Source: Acidimicrobiales bacterium (lineage in GTDB: Bacteria; Actinomycetota; Acidimicrobiia; Acidimicrobiales; Aldehydirespiratoraceae). From it: a stretch of DNA of 64,000 nucleotides. Below the pieces are notes generated by a model. It had not been told where the DNA came from. It worked only from the letters and a program-made list of their open reading frames with translations, and did not search any database. The stretch covers positions 248,001 through 312,000 of the forward strand of contig JAWKIR010000004.1 of assembly GCA_041394245.1 (NCBI GenBank). The letters run 5' to 3'. Every line of letters begins with the position of its first letter. The first letter of the stretch is position 1. Below are positions 7,759 to 17,231 of this stretch, in pieces. The position numbers were made by a program, and so were the translations under genes.

Positions 7759-8940
7759 CTACCGGCGACTACGGAGTCCGATGTCGTCGATCGTCGTCTC
7801 GACCAGGGCATCGCCGAGGAGGCGTCGGGCCGAGAGGAGCGCCAACGCGGCGACACCGGCGCACACCAGGAAGCCGGTGCCGAGGTCGGTCCAGTCGCCG
7901 ATGGCGCCGATGAGGGGGCCGCCGAGACCGAACGCGAGATCGAAGAACATCGAGAAGCTCCCGATCGCCTGGCTGCGCTCTTCGTCGGGGGCGCGATCGA
8001 CGACCAGTGCGAACAGGGCGGGGAACAGGAACGTCTGGGCGACCGCCAGGACCGCAGCGGCGAGATAGACCCCTGCGGGTTCCTGCCAGAGAAAGAGCGT
8101 GAGGAGGCCCGCCACTCCGAACGAGAGGGAGATGCGTGTGGTGCGCAGAGGCCCGAGCCGGTCGGGGAGCCTGGCTGCGAAGAGTCGCAACGTGATGATC
8201 ACCGCGCCGAAGACGACGAAGATGCGCTCGGGATTCTCCATCCCGATCCGCTCGCCGTGGACCACCGCGAACGCAAGGAAGCCGGTGTAGCCGAGAAGGC
8301 CGGCGAAGAGCATCATGCCCGGTCGCACCGATGCCGAGTGGATCAGCCGCCGGAACGGCGGGAAGGGCGGCTTGGTCTCGGGAGGGCCCGGTGCCGACAG
8401 GCCCACCAGTGCGGCGAGCCCGGCCAACATCCCGGCGGCGAGCCACACCCAATCCGTACCGTGCTCGTCGCGGAGCCAGCCGCCGAGCAGCGGTCCGACC
8501 AGGAGTGTCCCGTAGATGGTGAGAGAGAAGTACGACGCGGCTTCCGCTCGACGATCATCAGGGGTGAGGTCCTGAATCGAGCTCGCGATGCCGACGAAGA
8601 CGGCCGCTTCGCCGACGCCGGTCACCGCGCGTATGGCGATGACCGCAGGGATCGAGGTGGCCAGCGCCGTGGTGGCGGTTGCTGCGGCGGCGAGCAACGT
8701 GCCGCAGACGACGAGTGTGCGGCGGCCCATACGGTCGCCGAGTGGGCCGATGAACGGGCGGATGAACGCCGCCGCGATGCCGAACGAGCTGACGGCGAGG
8801 CCCACCTCGATGTTGCGCCCGCCCAGCTCCTCTTCGACGAACAGCGGCAGCACCGGGATGGTCATGTTGAGGCCGAGGAAGTAGAGCGACGCGCCGGCAC
8901 ACAGCGCGAGGAAGCGCGGGGACAGGAGCGGAGCCGACAT
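7759..8940 (-). CDS. MFS transporter
   Basis: A 393-residue membrane protein with about 12 hydrophobic segments and the Major Facilitator loop 2-3 motif as GPLGDRMGRRTLVV near residues 65-78, plus a related repeat ARLPDRLGPLRTTRIS in the second half. These mark a drug/metabolite exporter of the DHA1 type. Substrate cannot be told. ATG 8940 starts the first membrane helix (LSPRFLALCAGASLYFLGLN); the open frame upstream is arginine-rich and not gene-like. It sits 10 bases from the hydrolase downstream and 17 bases from gluQ upstream, all on the minus strand. Confidence 0.85.
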   Translation of the reverse strand: MSAPLLSPRFLALCAGASLYFLGLNMTIPVLPLFVEEELGGRNIEVGLAVSSFGIAAAFIRPFIGPLGDRMGRRTLVVCGTLLAAAATATTALATSIPAVIAIRAVTGVGEAAVFVGIASSIQDLTPDDRRAEAASYFSLTIYGTLLVGPLLGGWLRDEHGTDWVWLAAGMLAGLAALVGLSAPGPPETKPPFPPFRRLIHSASVRPGMMLFAGLLGYTGFLAFAVVHGERIGMENPERIFVVFGAVIITLRLFAARLPDRLGPLRTTRISLSFGVAGLLTLFLWQEPAGVYLAAAVLAVAQTFLFPALFALVVDRAPDEERSQAIGSFSMFFDLAFGLGGPLIGAIGDWTDLGTGFLVCAGVAALALLSARRLLGDALVETTIDDIGLRSRR

Positions 8941-8957
8941 CAGGGGAGCCTGGCCCC

Positions 8958-9872
8958 TCAGCCGCGAAGCGACAACTCGGGGCCGTCCGGGAAGAACACC
9001 GTCGGTGCGAGTGGCACTCCCTGCGGCTCGAACTCGGAGATCATCTCGCGCAGTGACGATCGCTCTCCCGCGATGCCGAGCGTCCGGCCGAATGCGGTGA
9101 GAAGTCCGTCGACCGTGCCGCCACGGTCTCGCCACGTGGCGAGACCGGCCGAGCCGTCGCGCTTCGAGAGCCGTTCGTTCCGCTCGTCGACGACGAGCGG
9201 CACGTGGGTCCATACCGGCTCTCGGAAGCCGAGGAGGCGTTGGAGGTAGGCGTGGCGCGGGGTCGAGTCGAGCAGGTCGTCGCCCCGCACGACCTGACCC
9301 ACGCCCTGGAACTCGTCGTCGATCACGACGACGAGGTTGTACGCAGGAGTGCCGTCACCGCGCTGGAGCACGATGTCGTCCATGCGGTGTCGCACATGGC
9401 CGTGGAGCGAATCGACGATGTCCACCTCGGCGAGCTCCGTGCGGAGCCGCAGCGCCGGGGGTCGGCCGGATGCCTCGTGCGCGGCGATCTGCCCCCGGGT
9501 CAGTTCCCGGCACGTCCCCGGATAGAAGCCGGGGGAGCCGTGCGGCGCCACCGCCGCACCGAGGATCTCGCGGCGCGAACACCAACACGGGTAGGTGAGC
9601 CCCCGCCCGGCGAGGTCCTCGACCACCTCCCGGTAGGCCTCGGTTCTCGTCGACTGGCGCACGGGTTGACCATCGAAGTCGATGCCCAACGCCGCGAGGT
9701 CGGCCAGTTGGGTCACCTCGTGACGAGTGTCGGCGGTCGCGTCGAGGTCCTCCCAACGGAGCACGAACTCGCTGCCGCTCGTGCGGGCGAACAGCCAGGC
9801 CGCCGCGGCGGTGCGCAGGTTGCCGAGGTGGAATGTCCCGGTCGGGCTGGGTGCGAAGCGTCCGGTCGGCAT
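8958..9872 (-). CDS. gluQ: Glutamyl-Q tRNA(Asp) synthetase
   Basis: A 304-residue truncated homologue of glutamyl-tRNA synthetase lacking the anticodon-binding domain, which is the hallmark of GluQRS. It attaches glutamate to the queuosine base of tRNA(Asp). The HIGH-like motif is in RFAPSPTGTFHLGNLRT (residues 5-21), zinc-type cysteines appear in CWCSRRE and in YPGTC, and the KMSKS equivalent is RLSKRDGS near residue 234. Start ATG 9872 puts the HIGH motif at the usual distance. A working role requires queuosine in tRNA; no queuosine synthesis gene is in this window. Confidence 0.9.
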   Translation of the reverse strand: MPTGRFAPSPTGTFHLGNLRTAAAAWLFARTSGSEFVLRWEDLDATADTRHEVTQLADLAALGIDFDGQPVRQSTRTEAYREVVEDLAGRGLTYPCWCSRREILGAAVAPHGSPGFYPGTCRELTRGQIAAHEASGRPPALRLRTELAEVDIVDSLHGHVRHRMDDIVLQRGDGTPAYNLVVVIDDEFQGVGQVVRGDDLLDSTPRHAYLQRLLGFREPVWTHVPLVVDERNERLSKRDGSAGLATWRDRGGTVDGLLTAFGRTLGIAGERSSLREMISEFEPQGVPLAPTVFFPDGPELSLRG

Positions 9873-9898
9873 CGTCGCATCGTGCCATGTGGAGGGCT

Positions 9899-10699
9899 TC
9901 AGCCGGTGACCACCCGATTGATCACGTTGGCCACGCCGAACTCCAGGTTGGTGCCCGTCACCTCATCGGCGACCCCCTTCACCATGTCGAGCGCGTTGCC
10001 CATGGCCACCGCGTGCCCGGCCCACCTGAGTAGCGAGAGGTCGTTCTGGTTGTCGCCGAAGGCCAGGACGTGTTCGGCCTCGATGCCGAGGGTGTCGGCG
10101 AACCGGGCGACCGCAGCACCCTTGTCGGCGCCGGGCGGTGTCAGCTCGATGAATGGAACGCCCGAGGTCGTGACGTTGGCCTCTGCGGGGACGAGGGGAT
10201 CCACGAGCCGGACGAGGTCGACGTCGCTCACGTCGGGGTGGGCCACGAACATCTTCCCCACCTCGTGGAGACGGCCGAGCGGGGTCGGAGAGGCCGGACG
10301 TCGGTCGCCGTCGAGACTCACCGGCGTCAACTCGACGAAGCGCTCGGTCCATGTCATCCCGTCGGCAAGCTCGAAGCCGAACCCGACGTTGCCGAGGGCG
10401 GCGGACACCGAGTCGATGATCTCGTGGACCACATGCTCTTCGAACGCAAGGCGCTCCTCCAGCGTTCGAGTGGCCACGTTCATCCTGTGGCCCCCGTTCG
10501 ACCCGATGAACTGGTGGAGGCGAGCGCCGGTGCTCGTTGCGAGTTCGAGCCCTCGGAACCAGCTGCGGCCCGTCGCCGCGACCACGACGATGCCGGCCTC
10601 GACCGCAGCGTTGACCGCCTCGACGGTCGGTGGCGCGGGGCGATGGTCGGCGCCGAACAACGTTCCGTCGAGGTCGGTTGCGATCAGTCGTACGTCCAC
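9899..10699 (-). CDS. Cof-type HAD-superfamily phosphatase
   Basis: A 266-residue haloacid dehalogenase-like hydrolase. Motif I is DLDGTLFG (residues 8-15), motif II is the threonine in VAATGRSW, and motif III/IV is K in PGADKGAAV followed by VLAFGDNQNDLSLLRWAG. The large cap domain between residues about 80 and 190 is type C2, as in Cof/YbiV sugar phosphatases. Substrate is probably a sugar phosphate or other phosphometabolite. It is divergent from the CoA-transferase gene over an 80-base region. Confidence 0.88.
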   Translation of the reverse strand: MDVRLIATDLDGTLFGADHRPAPPTVEAVNAAVEAGIVVVAATGRSWFRGLELATSTGARLHQFIGSNGGHRMNVATRTLEERLAFEEHVVHEIIDSVSAALGNVGFGFELADGMTWTERFVELTPVSLDGDRRPASPTPLGRLHEVGKMFVAHPDVSDVDLVRLVDPLVPAEANVTTSGVPFIELTPPGADKGAAVARFADTLGIEAEHVLAFGDNQNDLSLLRWAGHAVAMGNALDMVKGVADEVTGTNLEFGVANVINRVVTG

Positions 10700-10779
10700 G
10701 GGGCGGGTCTAGCAGCCGATCGGACGGCGGTCGGCCCAATTCGACGCGGGCTGGCGGCAATGCCGGTGGAACTGATGAA

Positions 10780-13107
10780 GTGACGCCTGTGACTCTTGTC
10801 GATGTACGTCTCGTCGATCTCTCGCACGGCATCGCCGGTGCGTATCTCGGGCGGCTCTTCGCCGATGCCGGGGCCGATGTGGTCCGCGTCGAACCCGATG
10901 GCGGTGTGATGTTGCGGCGCCGCTCGGGACGCCCGCTCGAGGCGTCGGAATCGGGTGCGCTCTTTCGATTCCTGGCGGCCGGTACCCGGTCGATCGTGGG
11001 TGAACTCGGCGACGATGAGGTCGAGCAACTGCTCGGCGGCGCGACCGCAGCGGTTGTCGATGGTGCGTCCGCGACCGGCGACGTCGCCGCTTTGGCGGCG
11101 CGGCATCCACACCTTGTGGTCGTCTCGATCCGGCCATACGGCTTGAAGGGGCCGTGGGCCGACCGGACACCGAACGAGTTCCTCGTACAGGCCGACAGCG
11201 GATCGGTCCTGTGCCGCGGCCACATCCGCCAAGTGCCGTTCGCTGCCGGCGGCAACATCTTCGACTGGACGGCCGCGTCCTACGCCGCCCCTGCTGCTTT
11301 GGCAGCGATCGACCGAGCCCGACGCTGTGGACGTGGCGATGTCGTCGATGTCTCGATGGCCGAAGCGGCTTCGATCGCAGCGTCGACGTTCACCGATCTG
11401 TCGGTGCAGATGTCAGGCCGCGAGGAGCCGCCGCTGCGTAGCGTCGAGGCGCCCTCGATCGAGCCGGGATCGGATGGCTGGGTGGGCTTCAACACCAACA
11501 CCCGCCAGCAGTTCCAGAACTTCTGTCTGATGATGGACCGGCCGGACCTCATGGAGTCGGAGTGGGTCGACCTCCGGGAGCGGACCGCCCGCCTCGAGGA
11601 GTGGAACGCGATCGTGGCGGAATGGACGACCGTCCACGCCGTCGAGGAGATCGTCGAGCTCGCCAGTGCCCTTCGGGTTCCGGTCGCTCGGGTCAACGAC
11701 GGCGCAGGCGTGCTCAGCGAACCCCACCTCGTCGCCCGTGACTTCCTCCCGGAGCAGGCGGAGGGTTTCGCGGCGCCGAGATCGCCACGCCTGTTCGACG
11801 GCTCACGCCCGCCGCTGCCCGGTCGGGCGCCCAGGGTCGGCGAGCATTCGGGAAGGATCGAGGTGCGTGAACGGCCTACGCCGGGAACGGCAGATCCGGA
11901 GGCCCTACCGCTCGAGGGTGTGCGTGTGCTCGATCTGACGAGCTGGTGGGCCGGGCCGTCGTCGACCCAGGTGCTCGCCGCGATGGGCGCCGATGTCATC
12001 CATGTGGAGTCGGTCACCCACCCCGACGGGATGCGGCTCACCGGGATGATGTTCGGCGCACCGGACTGGTGGGAGTGGGGTCACATGTTCGTCGCCGCGA
12101 ACAATGACAAGCGCGGCATCACGCTCGATCTCGGGTCGCCGGTCGGGCGCGACCTCCTCCTGCGTCTGGTCGACTCGGCGGATCTGCTCGTCGAGAACTT
12201 CAGCCCTCGGGTCATCGAGCAGTTCGACCTCGACTGGGATGTCATCCATCGTCGCAACCCGGCGTGCGTGATGATGCGCATGCCGGCGTTCGGGCTCGAC
12301 GGCCCGTGGAGGGAACGCGTCGGGTTCGCACAGACGATGGAACAGATGTCGGGCATGGCCTGGCTGACCGGTCACCCCGACGACCAGCCTCGGATCATGC
12401 GCGGGCCGTGTGATCCGATCGCCGGAATGCACGGAGCGTTCGCTGCGCTCCTGGCGCTTCGTCAGCGCGACGAGACCGGTACGGGCGTGTTCGTGGAGTC
12501 GCCGATGGTCGAGGCGGCGATCAGCTGTTCGGCGGAGATGATCGTCGAGTGGTCGGCGAACGGTGTCGAGTTGGAACGGTTGGGAAATCGCAGCCGATTC
12601 GCAGCACCGCAGGGCGTGTATCCCGTCGCCGGTGAAGAACAGTGGCTCGCGATCTCGGTCGAGACCGACGATGAGTGGCGGGGCCTCGCCGCGATCATCG
12701 GCGTCGACCCCACCCGCTTCGCATCCGAGTCCGATCGGCGAGCGGGCCATGACGAGATCGACGCCGCCATCGTGAGCTGGGCGGCCTCGGTGTCGATGGG
12801 CGAGGCGACCGGGCGTTTGGCAGCAGCGGCTGTGCCGGCGTTGGAGTGCCGGAACCACGGGATGCTGCGCTTCCATCCGCAGTTCGAGGCCCGTGGGTTC
12901 TTCGAGGAGGTCGCGCACCCGGCCGTCGGCACCCACTTGATGCCGGGCCAGCCGTTCCGGATGCGGGGAGTCGAACGGTGGGTGCGATCACCCACTCCCA
13001 CCCTCGGTCAGCACAACCACGAGGTGCTCGGTGAGTTGGGACTGACTCACGACGAGATCACCGCGCTCGAAGCGGACGGGCAGATCGGGACATCGCCGGT
13101 CTTCTGA
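10780..13107 (+). CDS. Fused double CaiB/BaiF (family III) CoA-transferase
   Basis: A 775-residue protein made of two class III CoA-transferase units in tandem; single family members are about 400 residues. Unit one opens with VRLVDLSHGIAGAYLGRLFADAGADVV and unit two, from about residue 372, with VRVLDLTSWWAGPSSTQVLAAMGADVI. Each half keeps an aspartate in the active-site loop (NIFDWTAASYAA and GPCDPIAGMHGAF). Such enzymes move CoA between carboxylic acids. The fused form resembles the duplicated CoA-transferases of actinobacterial acid catabolism. No ATG is suitable; GTG at 10780 (or 10789) has GGTGGA about 10 bases upstream. Confidence 0.85.
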   Translation: MTPVTLVDVRLVDLSHGIAGAYLGRLFADAGADVVRVEPDGGVMLRRRSGRPLEASESGALFRFLAAGTRSIVGELGDDEVEQLLGGATAAVVDGASATGDVAALAARHPHLVVVSIRPYGLKGPWADRTPNEFLVQADSGSVLCRGHIRQVPFAAGGNIFDWTAASYAAPAALAAIDRARRCGRGDVVDVSMAEAASIAASTFTDLSVQMSGREEPPLRSVEAPSIEPGSDGWVGFNTNTRQQFQNFCLMMDRPDLMESEWVDLRERTARLEEWNAIVAEWTTVHAVEEIVELASALRVPVARVNDGAGVLSEPHLVARDFLPEQAEGFAAPRSPRLFDGSRPPLPGRAPRVGEHSGRIEVRERPTPGTADPEALPLEGVRVLDLTSWWAGPSSTQVLAAMGADVIHVESVTHPDGMRLTGMMFGAPDWWEWGHMFVAANNDKRGITLDLGSPVGRDLLLRLVDSADLLVENFSPRVIEQFDLDWDVIHRRNPACVMMRMPAFGLDGPWRERVGFAQTMEQMSGMAWLTGHPDDQPRIMRGPCDPIAGMHGAFAALLALRQRDETGTGVFVESPMVEAAISCSAEMIVEWSANGVELERLGNRSRFAAPQGVYPVAGEEQWLAISVETDDEWRGLAAIIGVDPTRFASESDRRAGHDEIDAAIVSWAASVSMGEATGRLAAAAVPALECRNHGMLRFHPQFEARGFFEEVAHPAVGTHLMPGQPFRMRGVERWVRSPTPTLGQHNHEVLGELGLTHDEITALEADGQIGTSPVF

Positions 13108-13145
13108 CGCAGCACGGACGCCCCAGGTTTGGAACACTGCAGGCA

Positions 13146-13883
13146 ATGGGAATGAGCGACCGCGGAATCGACCACGATCACGACCACCACATGGTCCATC
13201 GTCATCGCGACGTGCAGGGCGGCGAAGCGCGTGCGGCTGTGTTCGGGGTCAGCGACGGCTTGGTGTCCAATGTCGCGCTGATCCTTGGCATCGCCGGCGC
13301 GAGCACCGACGGATCACTCGTCAGGCTTGCCGGGGTGAGCGGCCTTCTCGCCGGGGCGATCTCGATGGCGGCAGGTGAATGGGTGTCCGTGCGGGCGCAG
13401 AACGAGCTCATCGAACGCGAACTCGAGATCGAGCGGCGGTCCCTGGCAGAGAACCCGCAGGCCGAGCGCCGTGAACTCGCGGCGATCTACCGAGATCGAG
13501 GGTTGAAGCCCGAGACTGCGGCTGAGCTGGCCGACGAGATCATGGCCGACCCGAACGTGGCACTCGATGTCCACGCTCGCGAGGAGCTGGGTATCGATCC
13601 CGACGGCGTCGGCCGTCCGTTCGTCGTGGCCACGGCGTCGTTCTGGGCGTTCGCGCTCGGCGCGTTCCTCCCGCTGGCTCCGTGGCTGGTGGCGGAAGGA
13701 ACGGGTGCAGTCATCGCGTCGGTCGTGCTCGGCATCAGCGCCGCCGCCGTCGTCGGCATGGCAATCGCCGTGTTCACCGAGCGATCGAAGGTTCGTACGG
13801 CCTTTCGTCAGGTGCTCGTGGCCGCGGCAGCGTGTGGCGCCACCTACCTGATCGGCTCCGTGTTGGGCGTCTCGGTGGCCTGA
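13146..13883 (+). CDS. VIT1/CCC1-family iron/manganese transporter
   Basis: A 245-residue integral membrane protein. The family core is clear: EARAAVFGVSDGLVSNVALILGIAG (first helix pair), then LLAGAISMAAGEWVSVRAQNEL, a helical cytoplasmic metal-binding segment rich in Glu (residues about 88-160), and three C-terminal hydrophobic helices. VIT proteins export or sequester Fe(II)/Mn(II). The N-terminus is unusually His-rich (HDHDHHMVHRHRD, residues 9-21), which could bind metal. ATG 13146 is used; ATG two codons later is equally possible. Confidence 0.88.
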   Translation: MGMSDRGIDHDHDHHMVHRHRDVQGGEARAAVFGVSDGLVSNVALILGIAGASTDGSLVRLAGVSGLLAGAISMAAGEWVSVRAQNELIERELEIERRSLAENPQAERRELAAIYRDRGLKPETAAELADEIMADPNVALDVHAREELGIDPDGVGRPFVVATASFWAFALGAFLPLAPWLVAEGTGAVIASVVLGISAAAVVGMAIAVFTERSKVRTAFRQVLVAAAACGATYLIGSVLGVSVA

Positions 13884-13995
13884 TCCCGCGCCCCGGTCAG
13901 GTCCTCGTTCGTTCGGCCTTCAAGCGCGCGCCCTTTTGGGCCGAAAGGACTGTGTCGGCGAACGTCGGCCGTGTCGCGGATGGAGACGGGGTGCC

Positions 13996-15396
13996 ATGCC
14001 AGCAACGGACACACTGTCCCGGCAGGACGCTGCACATCTCTTGCGGCGCACGGGGTTCGGAGGCAGCAACGCCGAGATCTCGGCGTTGACGGGCATGACC
14101 CGTCGCGCTGCTGTCAACGCAGCGATGGGGTTCACCTCGACAGACGCCATTCCACAGGGGCCCGACGTCGGGGTGCCTGGGTGGGTCAACAATGCGTCAC
14201 AGTGGGAAGCGCACACCGACGGGATCGCCTGGTGGATCCAGCGAATGGCCGATCTTCCCAACCCGACCTCCGTCCCCGGTTCGCCACCCGGCGTTGCCGG
14301 CTCGTTGCCCATCTACGAGAAGCTGACGCTGTTCTGGCACGAGCACTTCTCGTGTGCCCAGGACAAGATCTACGACTTCCCCGAGTTGTGGGACCAGATG
14401 CGGATGTTCCGACGCATGGCCATGGGCAACTTCGACGCCCTCGTGCGGGCGACTGCGGTACACCCGGCCATGCTGGTGTTCCTCGACAACCAGTCGAACG
14501 TCGCGAGTGGGATCCAGGAGAACTTCGCCCGGGAGCTGATGGAGCTCTACACGTGCGGTGTCGGGAACTTCACCGAAGCCGACGTGGTCTCCATGGCGCG
14601 GGCGTGGACCGGTCACAACACGGTCGGCTGGACAGGGAGCCGCTGGGATGCGACCTACGTCTACCGTTCCGATCAGCACGATCACGGTCAGAAGACGCTC
14701 TTCGGCATTCGCGCCAACTGGAACGGTGTCGTCAAGGCGCCTGGCGAGCGTGACACGATCGACGAGCTCGTCTATGGCGTGAAGCAGCAGGCGACCGCTC
14801 GATTCATCGCCCGCAAACTGTTCCGCTACTTCGCGCACCTCGAGCCATCCGACTCCACGGTCAACGGTCTGGGCGCGGCGTTCATCGCCGGCAACATGGA
14901 CATCGCCCACCTGGTCCGGGCGATCCTCGAGCACGACGAGTTCTGGGGCGCCACTGCGCGGTTCGGCCTGGTCAAAGGTCCGGTCGAGTTCGTGGCGACC
15001 ATGATCCGGCGCGCCGGCTTCTCCGCCGACGACATGGGGCTGCACTGGAGCATGGCGCCGATGGGTCAGACACTGTTCGATCCGCCGAGCGTGGCCGGAT
15101 GGGGTCAGGGCGAGTACTGGTTGGGCACCGTCTCGGCATGGGCTCGGGGAAGCTTTTCGCAGGGACAGAGGTGGCGTTCGCAGGAGGCCGGCCATCTCGC
15201 GGGTCTCGACGACAGCGACGACGACGCTGCCGCCGCCCAAGCGATCTTCGACCTCTTCGGCCTCGAAGAGGTGTCCAGCCGCACCCGCAATGCCGTGGAG
15301 CGATGGCATCGCCGTACCTACGCCAACGCCAGGTGGTCGACCGTGCCGCAGGGCTTTCTCGTCGGGGCTGTCTGCCCCGAATTCCAGGTCTACTGA
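13996..15396 (+). CDS. DUF1800 domain protein
   Basis: A 466-residue protein covering the complete DUF1800 domain: an N-terminal HLLRRTGFGGS segment (residues 14-24), a KLTLFWHEHFSCA motif, MRMFRRMAMGNFDAL, and the highly typical QENFARELMELYTCGVGNFTEADV, followed by ARAWTGH and QHDHGQKTLFG. DUF1800 proteins are nearly always encoded beside DUF1501 proteins, as here; their biochemical role is unknown. ATG 13996 is preferred since MPATDTLS leads into the domain; no signal peptide is seen. The downstream DUF1501 gene starts 11 bases after the stop, so the two are translationally close. Confidence 0.88.
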   Translation: MPATDTLSRQDAAHLLRRTGFGGSNAEISALTGMTRRAAVNAAMGFTSTDAIPQGPDVGVPGWVNNASQWEAHTDGIAWWIQRMADLPNPTSVPGSPPGVAGSLPIYEKLTLFWHEHFSCAQDKIYDFPELWDQMRMFRRMAMGNFDALVRATAVHPAMLVFLDNQSNVASGIQENFARELMELYTCGVGNFTEADVVSMARAWTGHNTVGWTGSRWDATYVYRSDQHDHGQKTLFGIRANWNGVVKAPGERDTIDELVYGVKQQATARFIARKLFRYFAHLEPSDSTVNGLGAAFIAGNMDIAHLVRAILEHDEFWGATARFGLVKGPVEFVATMIRRAGFSADDMGLHWSMAPMGQTLFDPPSVAGWGQGEYWLGTVSAWARGSFSQGQRWRSQEAGHLAGLDDSDDDAAAAQAIFDLFGLEEVSSRTRNAVERWHRRTYANARWSTVPQGFLVGAVCPEFQVY

Positions 15397-15407
15397 GGGA
15401 GATGGCC

Positions 15408-17231
15408 ATGCGTTCACTGATCCGGCCCCATCGCCGTCTGGTCCGCCCCACCGAAGCCGACATCGCCCTCGCTCGGCTCTCGACCGATGGCGGCGCCGAC
15501 GGGTTCGCCCGCCGTCGCTTCCTTCAAGGGGCGCTCGCCGCCGGTGGCGCCGTCGGCATGATGCCGAGTGTCTTCGATTCGATCGCCGCGGCTGCCGCCC
15601 CGCTCGGCCCGTCGGATCGGGTGCTCGTCACCGTGTTCCTCAACGGTGGAAACGACCACCTCAACACGATCGTGCCCGCCGACGATGGGGCCTACCACGC
15701 AGCCCGCGGAGGTCTTGCTGTCGCCGTCGACGGTTCGAACTCCGTCGGCAACGGCTTGTACCTGCATCCGAGACTGTCTCGGTTGAAGGCCCGGTTCGAC
15801 TCGGGTCAGGTCGCGCTGATCGAGGGCGTCGGCGAGGAGAGCGACGACCACAGTCACTTCACCTCGACCGCGACATGGTTCGCAGGGATTCCTGCAGTGC
15901 CGAACCCGACTGGATGGCTCGGTCGCTACGGCGACGGCATGGGACTCGACGGCGTCGGGATGGTCCACATCGGATGGGGCGGGATACCGATGCTCCTCCG
16001 CGGCAGTCAATCGTCGGCGGTCGGCCTGCCCCCGAACGGTGATCTGTTCGGAGCGGACCGCTCCGAAGCATGGGAACGGTACGCAATCGAGGCGGTGTCC
16101 GACTTCGGCGCCGGTGGGGTCGGCGGGGAGTGGGGCGATGCCGTCGGCGCATCGTTCCGGGATGCGGTGGACACCGCCCAGCAGATCCAGCCTGCGTACA
16201 CCGATGGCCTCGCCAGTGAAGGTCTGGCCCGCGAGCTGGGTCTCGCCGCCGAGGTCATCAATCTGAATCTCGGGACCAGGATCGTCTCCGTTTCGCTCGG
16301 TGGGTTCGACAGCCATGATGGACAACGCCCGGGCCACGACGACCTCCTCGCGGAACTGGATGCGGGAATCGACGCGTTCTTCACGAGACTGTCGCCGGCC
16401 TTCGCAGGCCGGACCGCGATGCTCGTCTTCTCCGAGTTCGGCCGCCGCGTCGAAGCGAACAACTCCGCGGGAACGGACCACGGCACGGCCGGAGCGATGA
16501 TGTTCATCAGCGCTCGTGCCGCCGGCGGTCACCACGGGCAGCAACCGTCACTGACCAATCTCGACTGGCGGGGCGACATGCACCACCATGTCGATTTCCG
16601 ATCGGTGTACGCGACCGTGCTCGACGAGTGGCTCGATGCAGACTCGCGGGAGATCCTCGGTGCCAACTACAGCCCGCTCAACATCATCGGTGAGAGCGGC
16701 AGCGCGTTCTTCGACGTTCCCGCCAACGCGTATTACACGGCGGCGGTCGGGTGGCTCGCCTCGACTGGCATCACGACCGGTACCGGGGCCGGGACGTTCT
16801 CGCCGAACGACAACGTCACGCGCGGTCAGATGGCTACCTTCCTGCACCGCTATCGCGGCACTCCGACGGGTTCCCCGGCTGCCGGGTTCTCCGATGTGCC
16901 GGCGGGGCGCTTCTACTCCGCTGCCGTTGACTGGCTCGCTCACGAAGGCATCACGACCGGTGTCGGTGGGAACCGTTTCGCTCCCGACGATGTCGTGACC
17001 CGCGGCCAGATGGCGACGTTCCTCTGGCGTCTCGAAGGGGAGCCCGGGGGTTCGCCTGCTGCCGGTTTCAGCGATGTGAGAGCCGGCGCGTTCTACGCCG
17101 ATGCAGTCGACTGGCTGCTCTACCGGGGAATCACGACCGGTGTCGGTGGCAACCGCTTCGCGCCGGACGATCCAGTGTCGCGCGCTCAGATGGCGACGTT
17201 CCTCTGGAGGCTTGCGGGCAGTCCGGTCTAG
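15408..17231 (+). CDS. DUF1501 protein with Tat signal and three C-terminal SLH domains
   Basis: A 607-residue exported protein. A twin-arginine signal RRRFLQGALAAGG is at residues 35-47. The DUF1501 (sulfatase-like) domain spans about 60-425, with FLNGGNDHLNTIVP, GVGEESDDHSHFTS, FSEFGRRVEANNSAGTDHG and a C-terminal LDEWLDAD; these are the His/Asp/Glu-rich family motifs. Three S-layer homology repeats follow at about 434-607, predicting attachment to cell-wall polymer outside the cell. ATG 15408 has AGGGAG six bases upstream; the ATG at 15402 abuts that site and is less likely. The DUF1501-SLH fusion ties this otherwise enigmatic pair to the cell surface. Confidence 0.88.
   Translation: MRSLIRPHRRLVRPTEADIALARLSTDGGADGFARRRFLQGALAAGGAVGMMPSVFDSIAAAAAPLGPSDRVLVTVFLNGGNDHLNTIVPADDGAYHAARGGLAVAVDGSNSVGNGLYLHPRLSRLKARFDSGQVALIEGVGEESDDHSHFTSTATWFAGIPAVPNPTGWLGRYGDGMGLDGVGMVHIGWGGIPMLLRGSQSSAVGLPPNGDLFGADRSEAWERYAIEAVSDFGAGGVGGEWGDAVGASFRDAVDTAQQIQPAYTDGLASEGLARELGLAAEVINLNLGTRIVSVSLGGFDSHDGQRPGHDDLLAELDAGIDAFFTRLSPAFAGRTAMLVFSEFGRRVEANNSAGTDHGTAGAMMFISARAAGGHHGQQPSLTNLDWRGDMHHHVDFRSVYATVLDEWLDADSREILGANYSPLNIIGESGSAFFDVPANAYYTAAVGWLASTGITTGTGAGTFSPNDNVTRGQMATFLHRYRGTPTGSPAAGFSDVPAGRFYSAAVDWLAHEGITTGVGGNRFAPDDVVTRGQMATFLWRLEGEPGGSPAAGFSDVRAGAFYADAVDWLLYRGITTGVGGNRFAPDDPVSRAQMATFLWRLAGSPV
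16708..17222 (+). repeat. Three tandem SLH-domain coding repeats
   Basis: Repeats start near 16708, 16887 and 17062, a period of about 175-180 bases. Repeats two and three share long near-identical stretches encoding ITTGVGGNRFAPDD and QMATFLWRL. The similarity at DNA level suggests fairly recent duplication or gene conversion. Confidence 0.75.

Noticed and set aside
7663..9249. Plus-strand open frame of about 528 codons
   Set aside because: Antisense to the MFS gene and gluQ, which have clear domains; its sequence is charged low-complexity.
13884..13995. Possible riboswitch before the DUF1800 gene
   Set aside because: The GGGCCGAAAGGAC stretch recalls structured RNA, but I could not fit a cyclic-di-GMP or other known riboswitch core.
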